Positions 12,001 to 22,479 of a stretch of DNA of 64,000 nucleotides are shown here, piece after piece; position 1 is the stretch's first letter; every line of letters starts with the position of its first letter. The notes beneath the pieces were generated by a model that was not told the DNA's origin, made no database searches, and was given only the letters and a program-made list of their open reading frames with translations. The stretch is from Argentina anserina (Eukaryota > Streptophyta > Magnoliopsida > Rosales > Rosaceae): NCBI RefSeq assembly GCF_933775445.1, contig NC_065875.1, positions 16,119,555 to 16,183,554 of the forward strand, in the 5' to 3' direction. Both the position numbers and the translations under genes were made by a program.

Positions 12001-13400
12001 GTTTACAGTGAAGCATAATCCAGATGGGTCAGTGAGCCGGTATAAAGCACGCCTAGTAGCAAAAGGGTTCACCCAGACATATGGCATAGACTATGATGAG
12101 ACATTTGCACATGTTGCAAAGATGAACACTATTCGGGTATTACTCTCTTTTGCTGCTACCTTAAACTAGCCACTTAGACAGTTTGATGTTAAGAATGCAT
12201 TTCTTCATGGAGAACTTACAGAGGAAGTGTATATGGATCTTCCTCCTGGATATGTGGCAGCTTCTCCCGATAACTTTGTATGCAGATTGAGGAAGTCTTT
12301 GTATGGTCTTAAACAGTCTCCTCGTGCTTGGTTTGGAAGATTTTCACAATTCATGAAGGAAAATTGGTTACAGACAGAGTAATTCAGACCACACATTATT
12401 TCTCAAACACCAACAAGGGAAGGTAACAGCCTTAATTATATATGTTGACGATATGATAGTGACTGGCAATGATACTATTGAGGTGGATAGATTACAGAAG
12501 CAGCTAGCCACAGAGTTTGAGATGAAAGACCTAGGTACACTCAAGTACTTCTTGGGCATTGAGGTAGCCCGGGGAAGTGATGGTATCTATTTGTATCAGA
12601 GGAAGTATATCCTAGATCTACTAACAGAGACAGGTATGTTAGATTGCACTCTAATTGATACTCCTATTGAGCAGAACCATCGGTTAGCAGAGTACTTAGA
12701 TCAAGTGCTCACTAACAAAACTCGTTACCAGAGGCTAGTTGGACGCCTGATTTATTTGTCACATACCAGACCAGATGTTGCATATGCAGTAAGTGTAGTG
12801 AGTCAGTTCATGCATAATCCCAGTGTGGATCACATGGATGCTGTTGTGAGAATTTTGAGGTACTTGAAGTCAGCTCCAGGGAGAGGAGTAATGTTTTCTA
12901 ATCACAACAATATCCTTGAGATTTGTGGCTTCACAGATGCAGACTGGGCTGGAAATATTACGGATCGGAGGTCCACGTCAAGGTACTTTACCTTTGTTGG
13001 AGGAAATCTTGTTACGTGGAGGAGTAAGAAACAAAATGTGGTAGCTCGATCTAGTGCTGAAGCAGAATACAGAGGAATGGCTCAGGGAGTGTGCGAGTTG
13101 TTATGGCTTAGGAATTTGCTACAAGATTTGGGTGTTAAGCCCAAGTGTGCTATACAGTTGTACTGTGACAACAAGGCAGCTATTGATATTTCACAAAATC
13201 TTGTGCAGCATGATCGTACAAAATATGTAGAGGTTGATCGTCACTTTATAAAGAAGAAGCTAGACGCTAAGATCATTTGTTTTCCGTTTGTTCCTACAGA
13301 AGAGCAAATTGCGGATATACTCACAAAAGGAGTGTCTAAGAAGGTCTTTTATGACTCACTTAGCAAGTTTGGCATGGTTGATATGTATGCGCCAACTTGA
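9060..13400 (+). pseudogene. Copia gag-pol, broken
   Basis: One ancestral polyprotein frame. Gag (9060-9821) reads GGTKLNGTNFRKWK at its start. An in-frame TGA at 9819 is followed by a CX2CX4HX4C zinc knuckle (about 9860-9900). Protease has IIDSGASDHMTY (about 10118-10153). A TGA at 10530 precedes the HRRLGHPS pre-integrase motif. Integrase shows HSDVWGPS, FIDDCTR and DNGG, then a frameshift near 10910-10918, then TCPYTPEQNGVSERKNR. A TAA lies at 11480. Reverse transcriptase runs from about 11880 (KARLVAKGFTQ), with a TAG at 12167, [11 protein letters not shown], a frameshift near 12355-12380, and the YVDDM active-site motif near 12440. RNase H shows the DADWAG and SSAEAEYR motifs, the chain ending at 13400. 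The motifs are those of copia Pol. The lesion number is about what neutral decay since insertion would produce. Confidence 0.93.
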
Positions 13401-13407
13401 GGGGGAG

Positions 13408-13599
13408 TGTTAGAGTGAGCTGGAACAGTTGTGTTGGGAGCATAAGCATGTTACTCATGGTGGAGTTAACAGCTATGCTTAATTATTAATAGTGTTAAAC
13501 AGCAGTACAATATTCTCTCATCTTCCCTATAAATAGATAGGTTAGTCTTGTATCAATTCATAAGAGAAAATATCAATATATAGACCTCTATATTTGAGT
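13408..13599 (+). repeat. Copia 3' LTR
   Basis: 192-bp copy of the 5' LTR directly after the polypurine tract. It keeps the TATA box and is followed by the second AATAG target duplication. Confidence 0.93.
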
Positions 13600-13604
13600 A
13601 ATAG

Positions 13605-15749
13605 TAATTGATGGTGGCAATTTAATTGATGGATTGGTGGTATGATAGAGTAAATGGGGTACATATGCCCTAATTGCTCTACTACATCGATCTGCTACAA
13701 TGATTTCGATCTCGTCCCGAAGACTCAAGTTCTCAACTGAAGAGCTTTCAAGATAAATCTCTAATCTGTGTACGTGATAATGTGTTACGAGTTGACGAGG
13801 CGGCGAACGACGTCGTATGAGTTGCTCAACGCCAGTGTATCGTCTATCTCGGATTCAGCGAGTTGTCCCGGGATCATATGACATTCCATATTTCTTTTGC
13901 ATAATTGGTTGAAAGTCTCGGAATTTGGATTGAGTTTATAGCTTTTAGATCAGATAAAACCCAGAATATGAATCTCTAATTGTAATGATAAGAGAGTACA
14001 TTAGTTTACTTAATACTGGTAGTTAATTGGTTGCATTATGAATTTGTAAAGGCTGCCTAGTAGGAAAAGTTGCGAAGGGATTAGCAAAGTCTCACAGACT
14101 GACAGACATGCATTTGTTATCCCATCAAGCTTTTATATCACCACGTTCGGAAAGCACATGTAGATGGCTAGATATGCTACTTCAAAGCAAGACTGGCAGG
14201 AAAGCAAACAGTTTTGCATACGTACGTACCTTTAGAATATCTGGCCACAAAAGTACTCCCCATTACAGTCTTCCGAGGAAAACAAAGACGACCAAGCTTT
14301 GATGTGATGAACCATGCCCCGTCAACCTCAAGACTTTCCTTGTTGCAAAGTGAAGATCGATCGAGGGGCGAATACACACCAGAACTTTGTGTACAAGTGT
14401 ACAACACAGTTACTGGACTAGTTCTCCATAGGAGGGCCTTTCAGCTTCTTCCATTTCTCCCTGAGAAGGATTTCATCTCTAAGATCGCGATCTTATAAAC
14501 AAAAGCCACAACAAGAAAAATTGGAATATACTTGCTCTAGCTCAGGCAGTTCTCGGACACCTCAGAATTGGAAAAGAGAAAAGCAACTACGGGCTTGATT
14601 TGTTTTCAAGTCCAGTGGAATTCAGTAATTGATTCCCCATTCTCACATCTAACAACTTAGAGATTGCAACACTATCAGAACATGTGTAGAAGTTTGTGGT
14701 CTTCATTGAAATGAATCAGTGCAGCCATTACGACATATCGCCTGAGGTTTCGAGAAAGAAGGAACCTATAAGTGAAAGGTAGAATTGAAACAACTAATTA
14801 ACTGCTGGGACAAGCTGGAAAATGAGGTCAATCACATTACCCATCGTTTTGGTATGATTTTTCGTAATAAGCTTATGTGGAACAACACTGCTCTCAATTG
14901 AGCTCGTAGATGCTATTGGCTGAAACAGTCTGTTTGATCCTCAGTGATACTCACTACTCAGAGTTGATTACATTGCACATATAACTACATGTCTACTTAG
15001 ATAAGCATTCCGATCGAGGTTGCAACTTAAATGCCGTTTGGGACATCAGACAACCAAAACTTCAGTCTTTCTGTGGTGAACCTGAAATGATTGCTGTTAT
15101 AGGTCGTTGCATGATCCTTTAAAGAGTTTATTGCAACTGGTTCCTATATCCTATTAAGTACCAGCTTGTCGATGCTGTCTGATCAAACAAACATATTCCC
15201 AGAGCTTTCACTTGCGTTCTTGATATACATGCCTACATGTCATGACAACCTTTACCGAGTCTTGGCACACAGACGTACGTAATATATGAATCAGAATAAA
15301 TGAAAAACGAATATAGAAAGAGGCCAGCCCCAACTCAACTATGGTCCTTCCCGATAAGTAACGTCTAATACATGTTACCCCATAAACTGAGCCAACTAGG
15401 AAAATCAGGCCTGATTGTTTAATCGGTAGAAAATTGAGACAAATAACCAAAAGTACCAGAAATTTCAGATTTTGAGAGTACGAGGCACAGTTATACATTC
15501 ATATATGTCATGAAAATCGTAACCGAGTCTTGGCACACAGACAGAACTAATGCAATATGCATGAAAGGAACCACCACATGTATAGACACAGTACAAACTT
15601 CTAGTCATTCTTTAATTTCCAAAGAAAACCCTACAAACTTTGATAATATCAGATCACCAGTCAGCTGCCAACAAATCTGATCAACAAGGCATCAAAAATG
15701 TGATTTGAACGTCCATTGTCATAGACGCGATAAATAGATCCATACTTAT
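13605..15749. other. Intergenic, no gene supported
   Basis: Only short frames without recognisable domains. A 20-bp unit, CCGAGTCTTGGCACACAGAC, occurs at about 15255 and again about 267 bp later with related flanks, a small decayed duplication. The right end should hold the AlaX 3' UTR. Confidence 0.4.
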
Positions 15750-17523
15750 TTAGGGACCACCATTGTAAAAGACCTTCGTCACTCCTTTTTTGGTTCGTAT
15801 TTGAGAAACCTGTATAAGAACGAAAAATCGCAAGTGTTTGAATGACCAAACAAATTCTTGATAAAGTTGCTTGAAAAACAATTTTTGGTGTAAACAAATT
15901 CTTACCCTACTATTGATGATCTCTGAAATATCAGAAAAATGAGTACCGCCACACGGGCAGCCAGGATTGTTCCCCAACTTCACAATACGAGGAGTGCTAT
16001 CCTGTACAGATATAGATCTGGTTAGTGCTCAACAATTTGTGGAACTATAATGTAATAGGTCTTGGAATGCCCTCATAAAGCTGGCCTAATGGGAAAGACT
16101 AAGGTATAACCTTTGTGATATAATCGGGAAGCTCTTCGCCGCACAGCTTACATGCTTCCTCATATGGTACTAACGCAACAAGAACATAAAAGAGACATGG
16201 TAAAGGCATGAAGCAAAACATTTATCCGTCATACCATGCAAGACGCAAGACGCTTGTACATTTAAACAAATATCAGAACTCACTTTTTCCCTCCTCTTGA
16301 TATCAATGCATTCGCTTCCAACTCCAACTCTTTCTGCTTACTTTGCTGGTTTACTCATGAATGTTTCCTAATTTGAAGCATCTATCACAAAAGGCTCTTT
16401 GGATCAGGCTATTCAGATTGCCTGGTTCAAAGGCTTTTCTATCTGGTGGTAACAAAGTTCCAAATGCTCATGGAGTTGGTGAACAACAACTTTCAGTTCA
16501 CAATTTGACTCCAGAAGGACCTCTTCCCACTTTATTGTATTTTCTCAGACAGCCTACCATGTCCGGATTGAGAGAACTACACAGACTCCTCGCTAATAAA
16601 CTAGACCAACTAAGACAACAATCTTTCTTCCGGAGGATTGAGTAAGCAATAACAGTATACCAAGAATCTTTCAGCTTCTGATTTAAACACAGAATTATGA
16701 AACAATAAGATCACATATAAAGACTCATCCTACACAAAGATAAGGAAAACATAACGACACTACTTCTAATCAAGGCCGTAGACAAAAAAATCAAAATCAT
16801 ACCCTTGAGGGAAATGGTAGCCTTTGGTCGGCTTTAAATCGCCTAATCCCACATTCCTCCTACACACATCCAGCAAATACCCAGCAGAGTGAATCCTGCA
16901 CACAACAATCCATACAAACCAAAACTCAATTTCCTAATAAGCACTAAATTAGCTCCAAAATAACCATTATCAACTCTAAATTGATCTAAACCACCAGATA
17001 TTCAAGCTCAACAAATTAATCATATATATATATACCTAGAATTAAGCTTCCTCCTAGACTCATCCACATGCAACACCACCTCTCTCCCTTTCTCAAACTC
17101 CGATCCCAAATCCTCGCCGGAATTCTCAACCAAACCGTAGTGGTAAACCTTCAACAGAAATCAGTACATTCACTTTTGACCAGAAATGAAAGATCAAAAC
17201 TGAAGCTGAATCATCGATTACTTACCACACCGTCTCTGGACCGCACATCTTGCACGACAAACTTGACCTCAGAACCGGCGACCGCGACGAAGCCTGTGTC
17301 CGCCGGCTGACCGCCGCCTTGCGGATGAAACACCGTCCGGTCCAGCACCAAACCGGTCCGGCCATCTTCACCCTTTAAATTAAACAAAATCAAAACCCTA
17401 AGACCCGATTACAGAAACTAATTAATCTTAAGATGAATTGACCAGAGCTATCACTGTGGCCTCGGATTGAAGCTTCCACACGTCATCGTAGTAGTCAAGC
17501 CTCGTGCCGGCGATCGTAGCCAT
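15750..17523 (-). CDS. AlaX-type alanyl-tRNA editing protein, middle exons apparently damaged
   Basis: Encodes a free-standing homologue of the alanyl-tRNA synthetase editing domain, which hydrolyses Ser-tRNA(Ala)/Gly-tRNA(Ala). Exons read by phase: 17443-17523 (ATG at 17523), 17226-17372 with DRTVFHPQGGGQPADTG, 17036-17148, 16803-16895 with RIHSAGYLLD and GYHFPQG, the 3' part of a fifth exon ending at 16284 (KQKELELEANALISRGG), a sixth ending at 16111 (PYEEACKLCGEELPDYITK), 15906-16001 (GCPCGGTHFSDI, metal-binding Cys/His) and 15750-15809 (QIRTKKGVTKVFYNGGP, stop). The HxxxH-type metal site and the CxCGGTH motif are intact. Two problems stand out. The expected 5' half of exon 5, after HFPQG, is absent and about 300 bp of unrelated sequence stands there. 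Exon 6 also has no AG acceptor preserving the frame. It is either a recent pseudogene or a gene with unusual splicing. It shares a roughly 400-bp divergent promoter with the F-box gene. Confidence 0.8.
16361..16645 (+). other. Unrecognised 94-codon ORF inside AlaX
   Basis: An open frame on the strand opposite AlaX, exactly where the first half of AlaX exon 5 should be. The C-terminal part reads GLRELHRLLANKLDQLRQQS and looks helical and basic, and the N-terminus is basic and hydrophobic. The composition is more coding-like than the surrounding intron, but I recognise no family and see no promoter. It may be a captured fragment of another gene. Confidence 0.25.
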
Positions 17524-17928
17524 GGCCAAGTCACACTCGACGACGGCGGTTCGTACACGACTCTATAGCGCGCTGGTTCTCGCCGTAATATAGAGAGAGT
17601 GTTCTTGTTCCGGGAACACCAGTAAAACGCCGCCGTTTCGGGCTCGCACTTTTCAAAATGACAGGTGGCAGCAGATTATTTGTGAAGCATCGATACGTCG
17701 TCGTTTCATATGGTCAATTATTGTTGCGGAAAAGGAAATCCAATTTGGATTTGGATGCCGATTTCTGATAGGAACTAGGATTTCCTCGTGTAGGCCCTCT
17801 CTCTCTCTCTATATATAGATACGTACGTACGGACAGCTTATTATAGCAGCTGCTTCCTCTCTCATCCCTTCAAGTTTTCTGCAAAGATTTACTGGCTTCT
17901 GGTGAGTTGTAAACAGAAGGATACTACA
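17524..17928 (+). promoter_or_regulatory. Divergent promoter between AlaX and F-box genes
   Basis: A 405-bp gap separates the two start codons, which point away from each other. On the plus side a pyrimidine patch (CTCTCTCTCTCTCT, about 17797-17810) runs straight into a TATA box (ATATATAG, about 17811-17818), a standard plant core promoter for the F-box gene at 17929. No TATA was evident for AlaX. Confidence 0.6.
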
Positions 17929-18702
17929 ATGGCGTCTCTCACAAGAACAAGAAAGAAGATTAAAAAGCCTAGGTCGAGAAAGGGTGGTCAGGATGTCTCG
18001 GTTTTGATGTCTCTTCCTAATGATCTTTTGTTGGAAGTGATAGCGAAGGTTGCTTCGAATTCATTCGACGATCTATGCCGCATTAGGCAAAGTTGCAAGG
18101 AGTTCAACAAGGCTGGACAGCACGACTACATTTTCGAACACGTATCTATAGACAAGTTTCCATTCATTCCTTTGAGAAGGAAGGAAGAATTTTCGGAATT
18201 TTTGGGACGTTGTGGAAAATGTGGCAATGCGGAGGCCCTGTATAGACAAGGGGTGGTGCGACTTTTCAACTTGAAGGAATTCGATTTTGAATCGGGATTT
18301 GAGTGTTTGAAGAAAGCTGCAGCTAAAGGTCACAAAGAAGCAATGTATGTCTATGGGGTGTTCTTAGTTTGTGTAGGAGGTGAAGCGAAGCAACAAGGTG
18401 TCCAGTGCTTATCTAGTCTTAATCGTGAAGATTTAAGCGAATCAAGAGAAAGGACAATGACTTGCATCCGAAGTATGTGGGCGAACAATGTCATTATAGG
18501 TGCAATGCTCGCTTACAGTGCTCGTGTTAAAACATGCAGTCAATGTGGAAATGTACAAGATAATTTCGTAAGCAAACGAGGCTGGGATGATCTTTACGAC
18601 GAAAGTGATAACTTAAGTGGGTGTGATTCATGCAAAATGAATCGAGAAGTAAATATATTTTGTGATAGATTACGTGGTTGCACAAAAGTAAATTTAGTAT
18701 AA
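17929..18702 (+). CDS. F-box protein (At2g35280-like), single exon
   Basis: A 257-aa intronless protein. A basic N-terminus (RTRKKIKKPRSRKGG) precedes an F-box at residues about 28-64 (SLPNDLLLEVIAKVASNSFDDL), the SKP1-binding motif of SCF ubiquitin ligases. Next comes a Sel1/TPR-like helical repeat (FECLKKAAAKGHKEAMYVYGV, residues about 120-145). The C-terminal third carries CSQCGN and CDSCK cysteine pairs that could bind zinc. Plants have many such F-box genes of unknown target, so the substrate cannot be inferred. I chose ATG 17929 (ACAATGGCG context) because no upstream in-frame ATG exists. TATA and Y-patch lie about 110 bp upstream. Confidence 0.85.
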   Translation: MASLTRTRKKIKKPRSRKGGQDVSVLMSLPNDLLLEVIAKVASNSFDDLCRIRQSCKEFNKAGQHDYIFEHVSIDKFPFIPLRRKEEFSEFLGRCGKCGNAEALYRQGVVRLFNLKEFDFESGFECLKKAAAKGHKEAMYVYGVFLVCVGGEAKQQGVQCLSSLNREDLSESRERTMTCIRSMWANNVIIGAMLAYSARVKTCSQCGNVQDNFVSKRGWDDLYDESDNLSGCDSCKMNREVNIFCDRLRGCTKVNLV

Positions 18703-19985
18703 AGAGTTAAATTATACTAAGAATAGTGTTAGAAGATTGACATTCTATATGACTGGATTACCCGGAGCTTGGGCTGTGCAGTCACTCTCGGCTCTTTTAC
18801 AAAAAGATGTTGTAAATTATACATTTCCCCTTGTTTCATACATAAACAGTGTTTCATAAACAAGATGAGTTAATTTAGTTCCTTCTAGTTTTGGACAGAG
18901 TCCTCATGGTCGTTAATTGCTTCCTTCAAACTCAGTGTACTCTAAAATTCAAGATCCTTCGCTTTGGTTGTTGATTCGGATTAGATATTAAATGTGAGGT
19001 TTCTTTCTCGTTCTAATCCCTGATCTTTCTTCCCTTTTGTCACTCCCGTGTTGAAAATTACGAAGGCATTTATTTATTGTTTGTTAATTTGCCCTACCTT
19101 TGGTCTCTTTTCACATATTCCTAACCGTGGCAATACAAACGGCCACTTTATATGAATTCCAAGCAAGCTTAATGAGTTTGTTTTGATTATTTACTGGTCT
19201 ATTTAGCATTCACGGCATAATCTGGTGTTTTCGAAAGTGCAGCCTGTGCCAAATAAACCCTTTTCTGAGTTTTCTCAAGTGGTTTATTTTGGGTACTAAA
19301 TACTAATTATCAAGCTGCACTTGATCATTTTCAGTCAAGGGAGATTCTAATGTGGTCATTTTTGGCATGGAAGAGAACCTGATATGCAATGGTAAGGAAA
19401 CTGCTTACTTTTGGTGAAGCACTTCAGATAAACTTCCACAGCAACTTGAATGAGTGTGAGGATGGATTGCACGAAAGAAAGTAACTGATTAAGACAATGT
19501 GTGAATATGATGGCAAAGAACTCCTACCAAAGTCTGCCACTATTTGCCATTTCCGAGCAAATTACCATGGCAGGGGCCAGGCACCTAAGGTAATTCCCCG
19601 AAACTAGAAAACACAGACAGCTAAATGAGCTAGTACGAGCAGCAGAGGCTGCCAATGTAGAGGAAAGAATCACATCCCAACAAAATTTAAAAAGTGTTGA
19701 GTATATTTGTGGACACAGAAAACATACAAGAAGCCATTTGGTAGCCCTGTTATATGTTTAAAGATGAATAGAACAATTGCTGTGCTCGTTACTTTAACAA
19801 TTTATCACGACAACAGAATCAATGAAATCTGGCAAACATTAAGCTCGAATAAGTAGATAACTCAGAAGTCAACAGCAAAAAGATGCCAACTAGTTGCCAC
19901 CATCATCATAAATGAATACACAACACCATCATAGATTGGTTCACTTTGATACTAGAAAAATTGGCATAAGTTCATAATGTTGCTT
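18703..19985. other. Intergenic between convergent F-box and RPS21
   Basis: Holds the 3' ends of both convergent genes. No further gene, repeat pair or RNA gene was recognised. Confidence 0.45.
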
Positions 19986-20743
19986 CTACTGTTGTTTCAC
20001 ATCAGCTTTCTTCTTCTGCCAGAGTCGGTCAAGACCACTGTCAGCATCTCCCTGAAAACAGATAGCATGACATCAGAAACAGACCATGAACATCAATTCT
20101 TAAGATGAAAAATGAGAACATATAGCATTTTACAGCATGACGCACCCAAACTAATATACCAAAAGACATGTTATTACTACAGCGTAGCCTGATAGACAAA
20201 CAATTTCCTATCTTTACTCATACTCAAACCTAATTACCTCATGTTGCTTTACTGTTAAGTTCCAACTTCCCATTGCTAATCTACTACATCTTGGATGTTA
20301 GAGGGTAGTGAGTAAGATTTCTATCAATATTTCCACATGTATTAGGTTTGTATTGATGCACCAAACTCAGATGTAACATGTAAGAGGGTACCAAGGTACA
20401 TATCACAATCAATCAAAAATAAAACAATGATACGCATAATGAGTGAGCAAAGTCCAACCTGGGCACGGACGTAACCACAGAGAGCAAAAGTGGAGAACTG
20501 GCCGGTGTAGATGCCATTCTCATCAAGATGCCCGATGTTGATCTGAACAGATGCGTGATCCTTCGAGGTGATCAGCCTGTTAGTGGCCGAGCTGCATCCA
20601 CATACATACCGCACAAGTTCAGCTACAATCCTCCGTCAAAACAAGACAACAGGTGACGCAAAAAAGAAACTAGATTAAGTTAAGAATGTATACCACTTCC
20701 TGGGAATGTAGAGCTCAGTGATTTGTCCCTCCTCGTTCTGCAT
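19986..20743 (-). CDS. RPS21: 40S ribosomal protein S21 (eS21)
   Basis: Three coding exons, 20694-20743, 20459-20591 and 19986-20051, join in phase to 82 residues, the usual plant eS21 length. The protein starts [16 protein letters not shown], continues through [20 protein letters not shown] and ends [16 protein letters not shown]. eS21 sits on the head of the 40S subunit and takes part in 18S rRNA 3' end maturation. All splice sites are GT-AG. A further intron splits the 5' UTR (donor CTCCAG|GTATCC at 21143/21142; acceptor about 20760). The gene is intact and undoubtedly functional. Ribosomal-protein promoter motifs lie upstream. Confidence 0.96.
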
Positions 20744-21203
20744 CTTGATCAAGTGAGCTGATTACTTGCGCAAAGACAGACAAATCCTGGTCCAACAGAG
20801 ACACAAACAGAACCTTAGCTTCTCCTCATACAATTGACTTCCACAAACAAACTAACCACCAATCCAGCATAAACAAATCACCAAATTATAACTAATAGTA
20901 TATCCTATCAACACCACCACCACATCGTTTGAAGCAAACAAAGCTGTCACAGTAAACAATTTCTCTCTTTTTCAAAACCAAAATCTAGTGCAGTGTACCA
21001 AAACTGCTCATATCCCAAAGACAACCAACACAGCTTCACAAAATCATCGAGGATGTACTAAACGATTAAGATAATTCAGGACAACGAAATCAAATCAAGT
21101 AGATACGAGTACCAGCAGAAGAGAGAGAGAGGAGAAGGATACCTGGAGGCGGCGGCGGCGAGGGTGAGAACTGAGAAGTCGAAATGAGGGGATTGTAGGT
21201 AGG

Positions 21204-21274
21204 TTTATAAAAAAATGGATTGGGCATAGGGTTTTGATATTCTTTCAACAACTAAAGCCCACTTGGAATGGGCT
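21204..21274 (-). promoter_or_regulatory. RPS21 promoter: TATA, telo box and site II motifs
   Basis: On the minus strand, upstream of the noncoding first exon: TTTATAAA (21204-21211), telo box AAACCCTA (21227-21234), and site II motifs (TGGGCY type) at 21256-21261 and 21269-21274, with TGGGCA at 21221-21226. Telo box plus site II is the established signature of plant ribosomal-protein promoters driven in dividing cells (TCP-family factors bind site II). Confidence 0.8.
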
Positions 21275-21611
21275 ACAGCTCTACTAGACTACAAACTTCA
21301 TTTTTTTCACATTTTATTTTATTTACTTATGTGTTTATACTAAATTACTAAAGAGATGAGAGATACAAATAAATTTAATAAATATCAAAAGAAATTTCGC
21401 TCACAACAATTTACTATTTTATTGAATTATTACTAAAAGATCAAAAGAAAAAACAACACATTGGTTTAAATAATTAACAATTTCTTGAACAGATACGGAT
21501 TAGAATCTATTTTTGAGTTGCGACTTGTGCTTAAGCTCTATTCTAATTTCTAAATTCAGAAACAAGATACGAAAAGAAGTCATTTGTTATATAAATTGAA
21601 ATTTGGAAATT

Positions 21612-21998
21612 CTAGATTAGTGTGTAATTATTATCTTTTCTAATGTATTTGAACATTATATTATGCTCATGCAGTGTAGGGTATGCATGAAAATATAACG
21701 GGATACACTGCAGCCTGAGGATACCAATTATATTCTCAAATGATTTAAGCAGAAACACACGAGGGAAGAGCATAGTAGGGTTAATAGCGGCTGTACGTGT
21801 GAATGGGGCAGCTTTGATTAATGATGGTAGAATCCAGCTACGAATCTCACGGCGTCTTCTCACTCTTGTGATAAACAAATCGCTCAATAACATTAACATA
21901 GGCTGCGCACATATGATTGTTTCAGCACATATGGTTAACATGTCCATCACCAGCAGAGTGACACCAACAGTCAGAAGCTCTTGGTTTGAAGAAGCCAT
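21612..21998 (-). other. Unrecognised 128-codon ORF
   Basis: Open frame starting MASSNQELLTVG with hydrophobic stretches near residues 8-40 and a RVRRRRE basic patch. It lies between the RPS21 promoter and that promoter's decayed duplicate. No family recognised and no splice or promoter evidence; it may be chance. Confidence 0.2.
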
Positions 21999-22154
21999 GC
22001 ATTTAAGGCCATGGGTCCGTGGTTCATGATCGTAACAATATTTTTGAATAATTTTTATAGTTTCGTTTCATTGACAATTTCAATAGGATAATTCATATAA
22101 GATATGGGAAGAAACTAACAATTTTATACATACAAACACGTCATTCTTATTAGT

Positions 22155-22470
22155 CTAAAGAAAACGAAATCAAATCAAGTAGAAGAGAAACACTAAAGCT
22201 TGCAGAGCATGAAGATGTGAAACTAATAAAGGCTTATAACCCTAATCGTCGTGACAAGTCGGAGACGGAACAAAAAAATATATGAAAATAGATTTCATCG
22301 ATGAACGAGTACAAGCAAGAGAGAAAGAGAAAAGAATAGATGGGGAGGGGAGAATAACTGGAGGCGGCCAAAGTCCAGAATTACGAAAGTGGGGAGCGAT
22401 ATAAAGTTTCAAAACCTAGGACTATATCTTCATTTTTTTCACATTTTTTTAATTCCTTATTGTTTCCCCC
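22155..22470 (-). repeat. Decayed duplicate of RPS21 promoter and first exon
   Basis: Parallels 21078-21320: shared ACGAAATCAAATCAAGTAGA, the GAGAGA-rich stretch, CTGGAGGCGGC (the UTR-exon end) and CTTCATTTTTTTCACATTTT at the far side. The donor GTATCC of the real gene is GTTATT here, and the telo box/site II cluster is lost, so it is probably inert. The coding exons were not duplicated, or have been lost. Confidence 0.65.
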
Positions 22471-22479
22471 CTACCCTAC

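Larger units (their letters stand above)
8148..13604 (+). mobile_element. Ty1/copia LTR retrotransposon, complete structure, inactivated
   Basis: Complete element: 5-bp target duplications AATAG (8148-8152 and 13600-13604), 5' LTR 8153-8347, primer-binding site TGGTATCAAAGC at 8348-8359, GC-rich leader, gag-protease-integrase-RT-RNase H in copia order, polypurine tract GAGGGGGAG ending at 13407 and 3' LTR 13408-13599. The LTRs differ by about six substitutions and a 3-bp gap over about 192 bp (counted by eye), which implies a geologically recent insertion. The coding region is broken by four in-frame stops and two frameshifts, so it cannot move by itself. No env or extra ORF was seen. The copia lineage was not determined. 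Confidence 0.95.

Noticed and set aside
9060..13400. Idea that the copia polyprotein has too many lesions for its LTR age
   Set aside because: At about 3% LTR divergence, a 4.3-kb coding region would be expected to carry a few stops and small indels, so no special explanation is needed.
14108..14498. Overlapping frames on both strands
   Set aside because: No domain, no splice or promoter context; the frames contradict each other.
17902..17928. Upstream GTG start extending the F-box protein by nine residues
   Set aside because: Plant nuclear genes rarely start at GTG, and ATG 17929 has good context and sits just before the conserved basic N-terminus.
21120..21145. RPS21 5' UTR intron donor GTATCCTTC looks like a U12 donor
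   Set aside because: The donor is preceded by CAG, and the acceptor side has an ordinary pyrimidine tract without a TCCTTRAC branch site, so a standard U2 intron is more likely.
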